Shown here: piece by piece, positions 1 to 14,500 of the stretch
Position numbering within the stretch: the first letter of the stretch is position 1
Layout of the letters: the number at the start of each line of letters is the position of its first letter
Made by a program: the position numbers and the translations under genes
The notes under the pieces: model-generated
Told to the model about the DNA's origin: nothing
Databases searched by the model: none
The model's input: only the letters and a program-made list of their open reading frames with translations
Assembly: GCA_025345505.1 (NCBI GenBank)
Contig: JANVCC010000112.1
Coordinates: 295,725 to 359,724 of the forward strand
Length of the DNA: 64,000 bases
DNA from: Todiramphus chloris collaris
Taxonomy: Eukaryota; Chordata; Aves; Coraciiformes; Alcedinidae
Reading direction: 5' to 3'

Positions 1-3000
1 GGTACAAAGTAAACCCAGGCCTGAAGCTTCTGCAGCCAAGCTATATTTTTGAACAAATCCTTGCATTTAGAGAACCAATTCCAAACCATCTTCCGTGGGG
101 CTGAGAAATACGGATGGGATTGAAGAGACATGGGTTCCGCAGCTTTGGCTTGAACAACATCCGTTGTATTTCCTTAAACACTTACCAACATTGCAGCCAA
201 GCACGAGTCCAAGGAGCCTTCCCAAGCACAGTCTGGGAGAGGAACAGAGACCTCCAGCCAGTATAAAATGGCATGTGACTTTAGCACCTTTAAGACTCTA
301 CCCACCAAAACCCATGGTCTAACTGTATTCTTTTTAACACCCCTTCAGTTTTTCTACCTGCAAGCCCTACCTCCATATCTCTTCTGACACCTCCACCCAA
401 ATTTTACATTTCTTGGCTCTACACTTGCAAAAACATCAGGGGGTGGAGGGAAGTGCTTTCCCTGTAGGATTTTAGCATAAATTCTAAGCAGTCTTATTAA
501 ATTCTGTGGAACCTTCCCATCCTCTCCTTCCCCCATCATTTTTTTGCTTTTTTTCCCCTCCTCCTAACTCTTACCATATGTTTAAAAGGCCAGACATGAG
601 TCAGACCAAGCTCCCTAAGCAGTAGAGAGGGGGAGGGAGGAGGTGAGCAGAGCAGAGAGTTCTTTTATCAGCTAAAACTGGGGATATTTCCCACCCTGCC
701 CATTCCACACTCCACTGCTACCTCACACAGCAGCAGAGCCTGGCAGCAGCACCGATACACCCATTAAAAATGGTCCTGCCAAGCAGCTGGACATGGTGGA
801 CCAAGAAGAAATTCATACAAGCACTATGAAAACTGTGGAATCCCTCCTTTAATTGGCCAGTAATTTCCTAGTAGGTCAATGTGTCCTAAAATGCCCAGGA
901 GCTAACAGGGTTGGGGTGTGTAGGTTCTGGCTGCTCTCAGATCCATACCACAAATGGAGACTGAAGATGAAATAAATCCTATGGACTACATCACACTTTC
1001 TTATTGAAACGAGGAGAAATCTAAGGCTCACACCTATGGTTGGCTTTTTTATTCTCTCCCATTGCATTCCTGTTTACTCTACTTGGTCTTGCAACTTGTT
1101 GCGAAGAGGACTTTTCAGCAGCTCTGCCAAACACATGGGCTTTGATCATGAATGTTGCCACATCAGACAAAACATTTGACCCTTCAAATCCTATGAAGAG
1201 CCCTTCTAGAAGATCCTGCAATGCATGATTACAGAGTTATTGATTAGTATCAGAGTTCAGCAAGCAATTAGCTATGTCCTTCCTAAAGTAAAATTCTCTA
1301 TTCTCAGTATCACATCCACACAGGATATTTACAAACCTTGATAATCATGAATTCTGTTGTAGCGACTAGGAATGAAAACCAGAGGCCAACTACACCTCAA
1401 AATAGTACTATTTCTTGCTTTGTCTGAGGTCTTTTCATTTCATTCAATATTCTCTTTGCTTAACTTACAGTAAGCTATGCCCCTGTTCCATGCCATGTAC
1501 TATTTTATATTCCTTCGCGTTACCTTTTTATCCACTCCCACGTGAAACGTGCAGCTCATTGTGCCATAGGAGCCTCACCAGAAGTTTCAGGCTAGACAGA
1601 ACTTTTAGCCAACAGTCTTCTGCTTCTCTCTATGTTAAACTATTCCATCTTTCAAAAACATTTTTCAGTTTACTTTGATTTTGTTGTTGCTGTTGTTTTT
1701 AAGTCATCAGTCTTTAATGTCAACAAATTTCCAATTCATTCCCATCAGTCCCACCGAGGCAAATTGGCAGCTTAAAGGTCCACGGGTAAGTGCAAGTGAT
1801 GATTTTTGGATGATAAAGCACAATTCAGTTGTCATTAGGTATTGCAGTGGTAGGAAAATCCCCAGGAAATAGAATCATCCAGATGGATTTCCTGCAGACA
1901 CAGCTCAGATATCTCTGCATCATACTTGCAAGTGCTTCTGGGTCCACGAGGACTTCCTAACTTAGTCATGTCCCACAACAAAGACACAGAACAGGCTTAG
2001 GTCTGAAAGCTGGACTGTCAATTCCACACAGCCCTGCATCCCAGGAAGATGTCCTTCCAGCTCCAGAAGTGCTGGAAAACATGATGCAGAAGCACAAAGT
2101 GGCCCTGCCTGGAACCCGCGCAGCTGTAGATGCAATGTATTTAGTACTGCTTCCAGAGCAGGGCAGGCCTTGGCCCAGCAGGATTTCCGAGTTCTGTGCT
2201 AACAGAACAGCTTCCCAACAGTCCAGACAATCTCACTCACAGACAGGATGAGCCACTAACAGGGCTATATTAAAAGATAAACTGTCAATTTATTGATTAA
2301 AGGAGAAATGGGTGTCAGTACCCAGCAGCAGCAGCTCTATTACCTGCTGCGTCTCTCCCTAAGGCTACAGAAACGAAGCCTGTGCAGGAAGAGTGCACAA
2401 GATTTTTGCTGCTTCTAGGGTATTGGTGATAAAAACAAAACCAAACAAACAAAAAATATTGATGAACTACTTTGTCATTGTTAACAGCATTGCTGACAAA
2501 CTCACAGCAGGCCCACTGAGAGGAAGACAGCAGCGTGTCTACCGAATGCCTGTTGTAGCTGAGACATGTGCTCTGAATTAGGCAAGGTGTGTAAATTATG
2601 ACAGCCAGAGCTCTTTAGAGAATGCCCAGGTCTGAAGGATTCTGGCGCACTTTTGTTGTTGCTGCTGCATTTCCCCGTAGTTGTTCTCTCAAAAGAAACC
2701 TTGCTCCTTGGAGAGAGCATTAACGGGCTCCAGCTCCTGAAGTGTCATTTGACAGAAATAAAATTGAAATGCTAAAAAGAAACTCCAGTTTCCTTTCCTT
2801 ATTGCATTCATTATTTTATTCTCTCTAACTGTAGCTTAACCTCAGAGGAGAAACCACCACCACACTAGGCTGGAGGAGGAGAAAGGATGAAACACAGAGT
2901 CAGAAATGATGGTTTCCTTTACAGAAAATCATGCCTGAAGCCAGCACCCTGGTAACATCTGGGAAGACCTTGCTGGCAACACAGCCCCCCAGATGGGTCC

Positions 3001-6000
3001 CAGAAAGCTCCATCTCCAGGCGTGCCCCTACCAAGGCAGCACCACTCCATGCTGCATCGTTGTTGTTATTGGAAGGAAATCAGGCCATATTGCACTCAGT
3101 CATGAAAAAAATAACGCTGAGAGAGACCTTGAAAGGACATCAATTCATTCTCCTGCCTTCAGGCCTATACTCGGGGAATGATAAAATGGGGGAACATACC
3201 GGTCCACGTGGAAGCAGGCAGTAAAGGGAGCAAGATACCAAGTTTTTAGGTGGGCTAGCATCTGCATAACACAAAATCTCAAGGAAGAGCTACAGCTTTC
3301 TGCTGACAGTGCAGACCAGACAACTGGAACGAGCAAATAAACAGGCTAATTGTTTTAAGAAAGGTAGATTTTTCTGAGTCGACCTGCAGGAATTTGCTTT
3401 GTTGACCCATTCTGCTCCCTGGGCTACCCAGCATTTTCTGTCAAGATGAAGAGAAGGCTGGAAAAGCAACACAAACTGTAACACAGCTGTGAAGAACCAG
3501 GGCTAAACCCAAGCTTCCTAGCAAAAAGAATGATGTTACCCTTTCAAGATGAGATTATGGACCTCTCCTTGAATGCCAGCCTTAGCATATAGGCTCATAT
3601 TCTACAGCCATACGTTCCAAACACACAGATCAAAGTCCTAATCGTAGATTAATTTTGGCACTGTGAGCTGGTTACTGTACACTTTCAAGAGCAAAATCCA
3701 TTAACTCAATTAAAAAGTTGTAAAGAAGGTGGTTCATAATTAAAAAAGATATCTTGAAATTAGCACACAACCATCAAAATGATAAGCTGGTAATGAAAAA
3801 ACTAACTGCAAAGTATTTTTAATACTATGAAGGATACTAATTAAAATCAGCGGAGAAATAGTGCTCATCAATCCTATTCCTTCATGTCCTGCAATTTTAT
3901 TTTTGTTTCTGCCTCTTGATCTCCAAACCCTTTTCAAATTCTCTACCAAAAAAAAATCTGAAACAGCCATAATACAGTTACCTCCATTACTAGTTACTCT
4001 CCTTCCAGGAAATGTTTGGACATCAAGAACTATTGCAGTGCTCTTTTTCTAGGCATTTATTGGCAGGAAAAAACACTGGGGCTTTTTCCTTCCAATAATT
4101 GAAAATACACTTCCAAGTTTCAAGAGCTTCTTGTTAAGAGAGGAAACCTTTGCATAAAAAGTCTAAAAAATGAATAGGTACAAACACAAAGTACCCACCA
4201 ATGTTCAATCATTTCCAGTTACCACATCTCTGAGCGCAAGTTTCCTTCTATCAGCCCAAGTGTGGAGATGCTGTCAGTGAAATCACAAAGATGCAAGGCT
4301 CAAAGATCATTTCCTCTTGGCTCTGGACACACGGTGCCTCTGGTACATTCGGCGGGTGGGAGAGCTGGGTGGTTTGTGCAATCACGGTCATTTCAATCCC
4401 ATTCTGCTGCAATGCTCAGAATTGTTCTCATTTTGATATAATTAGTGGTTTATTGCAGGGAAAATTAACCAAATGAAACTTTATCAGCTGTTTAATTAAT
4501 ACTCAGTTTGCCAGTGCTTTTTGCCAGATATCACTGTGTTGGACTGGATCGCTCAACTGCTGCTACAGGGAACGAGCTGAAAACGCCAGCTCAGCACTGG
4601 TGCCCCCAGTGAAGCACACCAGTTCACACCACTGCCCGGCAGCCAAAATGCCCCTCACGGAGAAGCAAAAGGGGACACAAACTTCAGGAGCTATCATGAC
4701 AGATAAAGGATATGAATGATTTCTGGTGTCAGTTCTACAGTGTTCCAGGAGCCATGGCTACAGCAGCAGATACAAATCGACCTCAGCAAGAGCAAAAGAG
4801 GAATCAGAGGGACAACAAGAGAAGCCACATTTGGAAGGAATGTTTGTAAGGAATTCTGATAAGGAACAGCCACCACTACCCACCTCTCCTAACCAACTTC
4901 ACATTGTATTAAGTTGGGGTTTTTTTAAACTTATTTACAGTTACATTGCTCTGGTAAAAGAAATTTAGACATCAATTGCCTTTAAGAAGTCCTATTTGGA
5001 ATATTTCCCATATAAAGATATACCAGCTGGACAAATTTTAGGCTGAGATCCAAAGCTGGGAGAGTATTTTGATCAAGAAAAATTAAGACTTTTATTAGCA
5101 CAACTCAAAGGTTTTCTCTGTGCAGAATTTTGCTCCATGTTCAAAAAACACGAAAGGCATCGCTGAATTTCCAACACCATAACCTTCTATCTAAACAGGT
5201 GTTTGCCTCCCGTTCCCCCAGGTTCTCTTTAATGCTTCAATATCTAAACACCTTCCTGGCCTGACTCTATAGTCAGTAAGGTGGGTGAGTGTAACTGTTG
5301 GGGACTTGAATAAGGTCTCAGGCTCCAGACTTGTGACTCACCCACACGACACTCCTTCCAACGTGAGATTTTGTTATTTCCAACTTTCCTCTCTCTATTC
5401 CAGGCCTAAACACATCAGGTGTTACTATCTGGGAACAATGGGTAGATTGAGTCATTTCTCCCTTGGAATGGAAGCACAGAGCACCAAGGTCTGACAGCAG
5501 ACACTGCTGAAGGACGTGGTCTGAATGAGCCCTGATGTACATCCCCCACTTCCCAGTCACAGCCCAGTATCGGGTGATGACATTTTACAGTGGGAGGTCA
5601 CAGTGCATCCGTATCCTTCCTTCCTTGCAGAACCGTATCCTGCCTTCCCTGTCACAACAGATGGGCTCCAACATTCCTACCTGCTCACCACAGTGGCTTG
5701 CAAGTCTGACACACGATCACACAATGCACTTCCACAGCCTTTCTCTACTGCTCACTCCTGCTTTCAAGCCATGATATTACTGCTCTGGTTTAGCAATCTG
5801 AAACGTCCCAAGCCAGGCTAAGAAGGGTCTGTTTATCAGTACCTAAAGCAGGCTGAAAAGATGCAAGTCGCATTTTTTCCTAACAAAGTTAGAATTGAAA
5901 ATGAAGAACTTTTGTGTTCTTTTTCTTTCACAACTATCTCCCTCTTCAGTAGTTATAGAAGCTACTGAAAGCTTCCAACTGACTGCTGAAGTTGAAGCAA

Positions 6001-7379
6001 AGACATTAAATTACTGAAAGGCCAGAGAAGGAAATGGTATCAGATACTAAGATTACAATTCCAGTGTTTCTGGCTTGTGCTCCTCTGGTCATTCTCTACC
6101 TTGTCATGCCCTGGAGCTACCAGGGCTGTCTCATCTCTTCAGAGAGCACGGCCACATCCTACAGAGTGGATGTTATTAATGGCTGGAGTAAGAGAGTAAC
6201 AGTCCCCCATAATGAGTCCTAGAAAATACCTGTGCTAGCCAAGGTGGCTACCTTAGTGCTACAAGTGAAAGGCAGAAGCTGACCCTAGAAACATTTTAAA
6301 GAGGAACAACTGGCCAAGTAAACTTGTGCAAAAAGAGGCCAAGCAGCAGCTTCACGGGGGAACTAGAAAAGAGCTCAGCTCAGCAGTTCTTACTGGCACC
6401 ATCTCACAAATCACAAGGCGGCTGCTGGGAACCAACACAATATATTACTGGCACTACACAGCTGGGCTGGGGGGGACAGTACACAGAGAAAGGTTCTGAA
6501 AGAGAACGTGAATGGCATTCACCACAGTCAGTTATCAGTGCAAAGGGGAAGAAGAAAAAAATAAATCAGGACTTCCTTATGAATGTTCAAAATAAAAGGT
6601 CAAGCCCCAATTCTGAGAAGAAACAAAGAATCTGGCAACCCCACGCAAACTCCTTATAAGATAGAGAGAACACCATGGGGAGAAGGGGGGCACAGCGTGC
6701 AGGAATAAGAACCAACTGGGAAAGCTAATCTCCGTGAAAAACACCTACCATCCAACTCACCAGGCCATTACCACAGGTAAAGGGAGATGTAATACTATTA
6801 TTGTCTAGCAATAACTCTGTAAATACATTCCGACTCGACAAATTCTTGCAGCAAAAACCCGGTGCGTGTCTGCTGTTATTGGTCTAATGAGCTAACTCTG
6901 AAATCTGAGCTAACGACAGCTCCCTAGCGGCTGCCGGCCACGCCACGAACCGAGAGGAAACCTCTTTCAGAGGCCATCACTGCAAACCGTTGCTGACAGC
7001 TTGGGACTACACAACACACAGATTTATTTCACAGACAGCCACAGACAGGAATTTAGCACCCCAAGCCGGCCTCCTGCTTAGCAGAGAAGGTGTTAAAATG
7101 CAAGCAGGCAGAGCCTGGCCGCCCCTCCCCACACACGTTTTCTTCCCTGACCCCTCCTCGGACAAAACACAGTAGCAACTCATCCATTTGGTCACCTGCT
7201 CCAGGCAGCAATGCACTCACCAGGTTCCCCTTTTCCATCGCTGTCCCCCACCTAAATCCCCCCCAAATTTACACAGCACCCATCTCATGGAGGAGATCCA
7301 ACAAGCCCGACGGCTGCTCCCAGTGCCAACCAAGTTCAGCTGCAATGCCTCCAAAATTCTCAAATATTTTGCCCAACCT

Positions 7380-7620
7380 TTCATCCTACAAATTAATTTT
7401 TTTCTAAACAGCAGCCAACTCCTTCTGCGCCCGACGGCTCGTAATCAATTAACTCGTCCAAAAAGATTTAAAGGAGAATAAATGGAGAAGTCAGGTACCC
7501 TGCTGATACTAACTAAACTGAAGGATTTCTGTCTGTCTTTAAACTTTGGTTTCAACTTTTCATATATAAGCCTTTATTGTTTCCCTGAAAATCTGTTTAT
7601 AAGGATTAAAAAAGGATTTG
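7380..7620. promoter_or_regulatory. Candidate conserved non-coding stretch, intron 6
   Basis: Complex AT-rich sequence without repeats, with a TCAATTAACTCG homeodomain-like site near 7444 and a TATATAAG near 7563. Placed here by appearance only. Confidence 0.25.
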
Positions 7621-7799
7621 CAGAGATTCACATCATTTCAGTCTAATAATGTGATGATAAATCGGGGTTTGAAAAAAAAAGGTCAAACTGATCACTGCAG
7701 GTTCTCACACCCACAGATATTTATACATTTATACAGAGAAAGTTCATTTCTATTAACAACAACTGTAAAAGCTGCGCGAGATCTCCCAAACCTAGAGGA

Positions 7800-8070
7800 A
7801 ATTCGATGCAGTTGGCAGTGTAGCTAGTACTGATTAGATACACAAACCCTGCCTGCTCACACATCATGCTCCTATTTTTAGGTTTTTAGGAAACAAAGAG
7901 CCCTTATTAATGGCTATCTTCTGGTTTGGGAAAAAGGGAGGGGAATAATTCTGTTTATATTTCTCAATCAGCCTGCTGGCTTTCACACAAAGCACTAAAG
8001 CAATTCCACTGGCTAGTGCACTAGATGAGAGATTTAGCAAACATCATTAATATTATTATTCATTTACTTA
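7800..8070. promoter_or_regulatory. Candidate conserved non-coding stretch, intron 6
   Basis: Repeat-free block with a CTATTTTTAG MEF2-like site (7872-7881), CCTTATTAATGG (7901-7912) and several TTAAT/ATTA cores (8045-8060). It resembles developmental enhancers; conservation has not been tested. Confidence 0.3.
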
Positions 8071-10523
8071 ATTCATTTCTTTCTTTCTTCCATTCCTAGA
8101 GACAGCACAGGAGGATCTAACACGAGCCTCTGCTAGCGACTGTAACTCCCATCGATGTTGGGCACCTGCCTTCGGGGAAGCGACGCCCCAACCTACACCA
8201 GGGGAATAGCTCAATGAAACACAGCAAGAGGTTCCTTCGCAGGGCCACGATGACCTAATGAAGATGGAAGAGACCTAACTTCTGGAAGTCTGATTCCATC
8301 GATAAAGCAGCCCAAAAACTATGGAGTCAAAGAGAAAAATACCGTAAGTGCTTTGTGAACACTACAGGCTAAGTTTTCTCTTTGGACATCGACAAAAGAG
8401 TCTTCAAACTGACTTCTCTGGCTCCCCTGGAAAGAGGTCACTGGTGTTATGGGCCATTAGATAAGATGATTTACAGCAGAATTCTTAAATTTAAAAGCAA
8501 CATGCTAGAAACAGTTTCATTTTCAAAAGTTCTTAAGAACTAGCAATGTCTGCGACCCTGACTGCTGCCTTTGGGCTATTTGCCCCAAGTGCAGCTATTA
8601 GGTTTGGTTTATAATTTCCATCATTAATTCTTAGGCAGCACAGAAGATCTCAGTCTGCATAACGACGGGGCAGCTAAAGAGCACGTGTTTAACATGCGAG
8701 ACCTTGGGTCAGAAGCAGGCCAGCTTCAGGTTTCTCATTTGCTGGTTAAGAAACAGCCTGCAACCAGCAACAGCGAGGTTCAGCCCTTCACAGCGCTGTC
8801 ACGCACGTACAAATCAAAACCTCTGCTGATGGCACGACGAACAGCTTGAGCTGATACCCCTGCCATTCAATTAGAAGCTGCTAGCCTTTTAGCGCTCTGA
8901 GGGATTCCTGACGTGTGCTGAGAAACTCTTCCTGGCCCAGAGTAACCAGGCACCGTATTAACCAGGTTGCTCAACAGTGACAAAGTGTATTTGCATTCCA
9001 AGGTGAAATCTATTAAGGGGGAAAGATGAAGTGTGAGATTTCAGCGCAGACAAGGTGATCAGATAGTGACATTCTCTTACGCAATCCAGGATATGGTTAC
9101 CATTCTAAAACGAACTGTTTGTTTACTCTCTCCTCCCCCTATCTACCAAGCACAGGAGACTCCAGAGGTGCCCATCAGGGGTACAGCTTCATGCTGCTCA
9201 GGATTCAGCTTAGATAAGCATCCAGATGAAGACTGTGAGTTTGAAAAATCAGATAGAAAATCTCCTCAACATAGACCCTTCCCCCTTTTAATGTGGTTTG
9301 TGCAACTGTTTGTCTAAGGACTATTGAGAGGACTGTTCTTTCCCCATCTCTTTAAGCACATTTGCAGCCATTTAGGTGTAGCACTTAATTTCTGAAGAGG
9401 CTTATTCTCACCAAGAGACCTCAGTCAACGAACCAGGTTACTGGTTACTGAGACAAAAGCTTGAAAACATACACCAGAGTTCCTGCCACCACAGGTGAGC
9501 ATTTGCTGTGCCTGCTCCCAGCAGAAGGCTGTGTAAAGTCAAGTCTGCTGGGCAGAGCACTTCACCCGGGCAGCTTCTGCTGAGTCTGCTCTCCCCAAGT
9601 CCTGACCTTCCCAAAACTACCCCTTTACTGCTCCCCCCACTTTGTAGCTCTTGGTTTTTTAGGAGGTAAATTCTACAAGTACAGCCTGATGCAATGTTCT
9701 GAGCAGTAAATGGGAATACTTTGCCACCTTGACTTTTGGATCACGTTCTGCTCTTGCACACAGACTGAGCCGAGGCAGTTATCAAAGGCTGGTTCTGTTC
9801 ACTGGCAGAGGGAGAGAACGGCAGCATCTCAGCATCCTGCTTCGCCTTCCCAAACCCCTAACCCTGCCTCCCACTCTGGAAAACAACCACTCAGGATTCC
9901 CCCCGCTCTCCACAGCAAATCCTAACACAGACAAACCTGGAAATGTAACTGAAGCCCAACAGACACCTCACAAAAGGGGAAAGGTTCCCCAGGCAGAGGG
10001 TGGGTTTCCCCCTTCCTGGTGTCTCGTGTCACCAAAATGGGAAAAAGCACCACTGCTTTTGGAGTCCTGCTCAGTTTTGGTCTCTGCTCAGTCTTCTCCC
10101 TGGGAGACTTCAATCTGAGAGCCTTTATTTGCCTGGTGTACTGTATGCTGCTGTGTGCATACGTGCCTGATTCCACCTCTTGTTCAGGCCTTTCCTTCTC
10201 ACCTCTGGTATAATAAAAAATTTCAGATGGAAATTCCTTAGTGCAATTATTCTGACTCCTTATTGACTTCCTCAGCCTCATTTTCCCACTTTCTGGTTCA
10301 CAAACATCAAGAAGCCACCACAGTAAAAAACAAAAGCTGAAAGCCTTGATTTTTTCTGCCCAAACCAAATATTACCAGTTTAAAATATTTCTAGTCTGAG
10401 GGGTTTATTTAATTGTGTGCTTTGCACACACGGATGTGCACAACACCCCAGGAAAGCAGACTAGCTGAATTCTTCAGGGAGGGGTAAAAAAAAAAGTAAA
10501 TCAAAAGCACTGCCACAGAATTT

Positions 10524-10542
10524 GGGGGGGGGGGGGGGGGGG
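10524..10542. repeat. G19 homopolymer followed by TG repeat
   Basis: Nineteen G followed by TGTGTGTGCG. Such runs are prone to length error in assemblies. Confidence 0.95.
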
Positions 10543-11543
10543 TGTGTGCGCAGCTCTATGGGATATAGCTTTAAAAATTAGTTGGAGAAAATCACTAACA
10601 CTGAGATCCCACACACAAAAATGAGATTTTATATTCAACATTCTTGCTTGTCTGATTCCTGTTCTGGGCCCGATCATTCCCATTCACCAACCTCCTCTCC
10701 CCAGGTTTTGGGGTTTTTTTCATCTCCAGCCTCCTTTCCCACTCTACACCTTGCTTGTTACCCCATTTTCCCAAGACATCCCTCCCCTGTATTTTCCTAA
10801 GCCTGTTCAGCTACCCATATAAAGCAAATGGAGATTAAAATAAAAACCAAACCAAAAACAAACCCACAAAACAAAAAAAAAAACCCAACAAAACACACAC
10901 AAAAACCAAACCAAAACACAAAACCCCCACACAATAGGAAGAGATGAAGCTCATTTCAATATATACTATTCCATTGAGCAAGACTAAATCTTTTGTGTAC
11001 TTAACACCATTAGAAGTGCTTGTAGCTCTGGCTGTGCCAGTGCAGCACACGAGATTGGTGCCTCTCTCCAGCTTTTCCAGGCTGGGGAATTTGAGTGGCC
11101 TCCCCACCAAGGTCTAGAGAGCATCATTACGATATGTTGCAGAAAGGCTCAGAATAACAACCAGAGCAATACACCAGACAAAGCGTGGTGGGTTTTGTTT
11201 TGGGGATGGGGTTTTTTTATCCACCTCTTCCCTTTACCCAGCAAGATGTGATCTTCCTACAATCGCATATTTTTCTTCACTGCAGTCTCGCCAAGGGCAA
11301 CGCTGCCTCTTGATAATATAATTCTGTAGGTGCACACGACGACTAAGAGAGATGCAGGGGAATTTGGGGGTTGGAGGCAGATCATTTTAAATCAAGCATA
11401 AGAAAAAGGTACTGTGCAGAGCTGGGTGGTGTGAGATCAGAAAACAACTTCTCTTCTCTGATCCATACTATAGATCTCACCACCTAGTGTCCTACTTCCC
11501 CTACATACACATAAGTCTCCCTTATGTCAGCACTGTACCTTGA

Positions 11544-11559
11544 GGGGGGGGGGGGGGGG
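11544..11559. repeat. G16 homopolymer
   Basis: Sixteen G in intron 6, preceded by TGA and followed by AAGAATAAA. Confidence 0.95.
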
Positions 11560-14500
11560 AAGAATAAAAGAGAAATAAAATCAACAGTAGCAGCAAGGAG
11601 CCATCCCTTTCAGTGCTGGCAGCACAGTAGCATTAGGCAGGTTCACTGGGCTAGACCCTCTTTCTGCGTCGGCTGCAAGACAGTTTGTGACTCTAAGAGC
11701 TCACAACCCAAACCAATCCCAGCTGAACAGCAAGACCTCCCTTCTGTGAAATTTAAATTAAAAGGTGTTAAGAATAGTCATTTCACTACCACAGTCTTTA
11801 CCAATTAAGCTAAGTGTTCAATATGCTCAGGCTGCCCTCTAATTTTGATTGGTCCCCCACCCACGTGCTAACTCCAAAGACTGATTTTAAAAATTAAAAT
11901 CATTGTTGCAGTTTGCTTAGTTTAATACAAAGCAAGAGCACGTCCCCTCACGAATGCTACCGCAAGTGGCTACGTAGCCTGACCCTGACTTATAATCCCC
12001 TGTAAATTCACCCAAAAAGTCATGAACTACATAATATTAGTTCTTACAGACTGACATATTTCCCTGATCTTTCATGAGCCACATGGGGAAACAGTTTTCG
12101 CCTGATCTGAATGAAGAAGAAAAACAGTGATCCTAATCAACCGTTTACCCTTAGTGGCTTCCCTAAACAAATCTGGGAAAGAGCTTAAAGGCTTGGGAAT
12201 ATCCTCGACCCTGCTTGATGCACTGTAATAACCCTACCTAATTATACTGATATAAAAACTAATTGGAAAGATAGCAAATGTCAGGGTAAGATGCAAATTG
12301 TAGGGTGTTAATTGCTGAACAGGTGCTGGAATAGAATTAAATGAGCATCTTGATTAGGAGAGTGGAAAAAACAAATGTGGACCCCGAAATCAAGTTGGCC
12401 ACGTGAATTATTTAGCAGCCTCCTTGTACCAGCAAAAGGTCATGTTGATGTGACCTCTGCTTTGTGATGGGTGGGCTGACAAAACAATAGTGAACTCCGG
12501 GAGAAAACATGGCTCAGGAGGGAGATGAGAGTATACAACATGGACAAATTTCAGTGGGATAAGGGAGGAGCTTTTTTTACTGGTGGACTTGTAAATGGGT
12601 AACATGCTAGTAAAAAGTGTTCCATCCAGATCACTGAAGTAATACAGAGCTGCTAGTCCTGAAGCTAGAGGAGCCCCTGACTGCAGGAGACCACACAGGT
12701 ACACCACCTGGTCCTGCTCCAGTTCTGGCCTTAAAACCCCAGAAACGAGGCTACTGCCTTTACAGCAGATATTCTGGGATAGGAATGTTGGTCCAAACAG
12801 AAATGGACTAAAAGCCAGCTTTTGCATTTGCACAGAACTTAACAGGATTTTCATCTGCAGTCAGAAGTTCTTCAGTGATGCTACTACAGTAGTAAATTTT
12901 GTTTCACACAGGCCCTCAGAAAGTCATCTCACGTTTCAGTTGCCACTGAAAGACCAAGCAAACAGATTAAATCAAGTAACATCAATTTGACCAATAGTCT
13001 AGCAATAAGAGACCCTAACATTAGCAGTTTTTATTTGGGGGGCATATAAGTACCATAAATCTCATGAAGGATTTATTCCTGCTTCAGTTCTCTCTAATTT
13101 TGAATCTGAGACTACTTTTTCTTGGTGAAAAAAAAAAAAAAAAGAATTTTACAAGGACGCACTGGGGGTTGAACAAGGTTTTATAAAGAAAATACTTTTA
13201 TTTTAAAAGACAGTTTCAATAAGTCACAGAACATACTGAAATGTTTTGTCTCTAGACTAATTCTCCACTAAATAAACTTCTACATATCAGCCCTTTTTTG
13301 CAGAAAACTGGGCTGAGCACACAGTTCATACAGACAATAACACTGCTTCCACTATCATTCCAGCACCGGGTGCTGTTAAGGCAGCAGGGAGAATGTGACC
13401 ACCTGTGCTTTTGACAGCTCCTCAAGAGGAAAACATACCGTGCACAAGATGACAGCCCAAGTCAGTGACAAAAAGACCCCGTGTGTAAGAAAGCCAGCTC
13501 CCCTCTCTCCACCTAAAGGCTAGAAGAATTCAATAAAGAGATCAGCGATGGTGCCAAGTCATACGAAAGGCACGTTTCTGCTCGAAGAACTGCAAGAAAG
13601 GGACAGTGCTTACAGTGCGTGCTCTCAGGTGGGGCTGCACACAGGCAAGGGACGTGCTGCTGCCACGCCGTGCTCAGAAAGCAGCAGACACCACTTCAGA
13701 GGAATACAGAAGATGTTACACAGATCTGCAGGGGCAGTGGGAGCAACACGCTTAAGATCGAAAACTTAGCTTTACAACACTAAGACCTGAAGTCGCCTTT
13801 GTATCCGGGGGATGAGACGCACCACGGGTGACAGGAGAACAAAGTGGGTACCACACTGCACTGCTCGGTCTCCTGGGATAAAGGCACCGATTCATTATCT
13901 GCACACCAGCCTTTTTGGGGCCTCCACTGCTAGAGGAGGGAGCTGCCAATCACCTTCCATTCTGCAGACTTATATTTAGTGCTTGCAGTGTGGGCTGGAG
14001 GCAGCTGCAGGGAGAAACAGGCTCAGTTAATTTTTCAAGTTCAGATCCATGTCTTAGAAGGGAAGGGTGGCAACAGAAATCGGGTTGTTTCTCCAGTGAC
14101 TTCAGCTTTAATTTGCCATTCAGGACCACTACAGGTACCCAGGGTGTCCTTGAAACGTTGTACCTGGCGAGAGCGGGGAGGACGAGGTGATGACAGAGAG
14201 ACTCAGTTTGTGTAGGGTTAGGCTGAGCAGAATCTTGGTAGCCTATGAAAACCTGGTAGGTATTGTACATGAGTATGACCACAGCTCTGCTATAGGCTGC
14301 TTTGTGCAGCTGTGGAGAACTAGTGTCCTGTCATCCCTCAGTGCCAGTGCTGACACTCGCCCACACCAGCTCAGGCAAGGGCTCTGGATTTTTTATATAG
14401 AGAAAAATAATGCACATGAAAGAGGGGAAATTTAAAATTGATTTAAACACTCCTATTAAAGCTTACAGGAAGATAAACCTTCACCCACACCTGCAGCTTC

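Noticed and set aside
12408-12854. 148-codon minus-strand frame in intron 6
   Set aside because: No recognisable domain, no coding-like context; consistent with chance.
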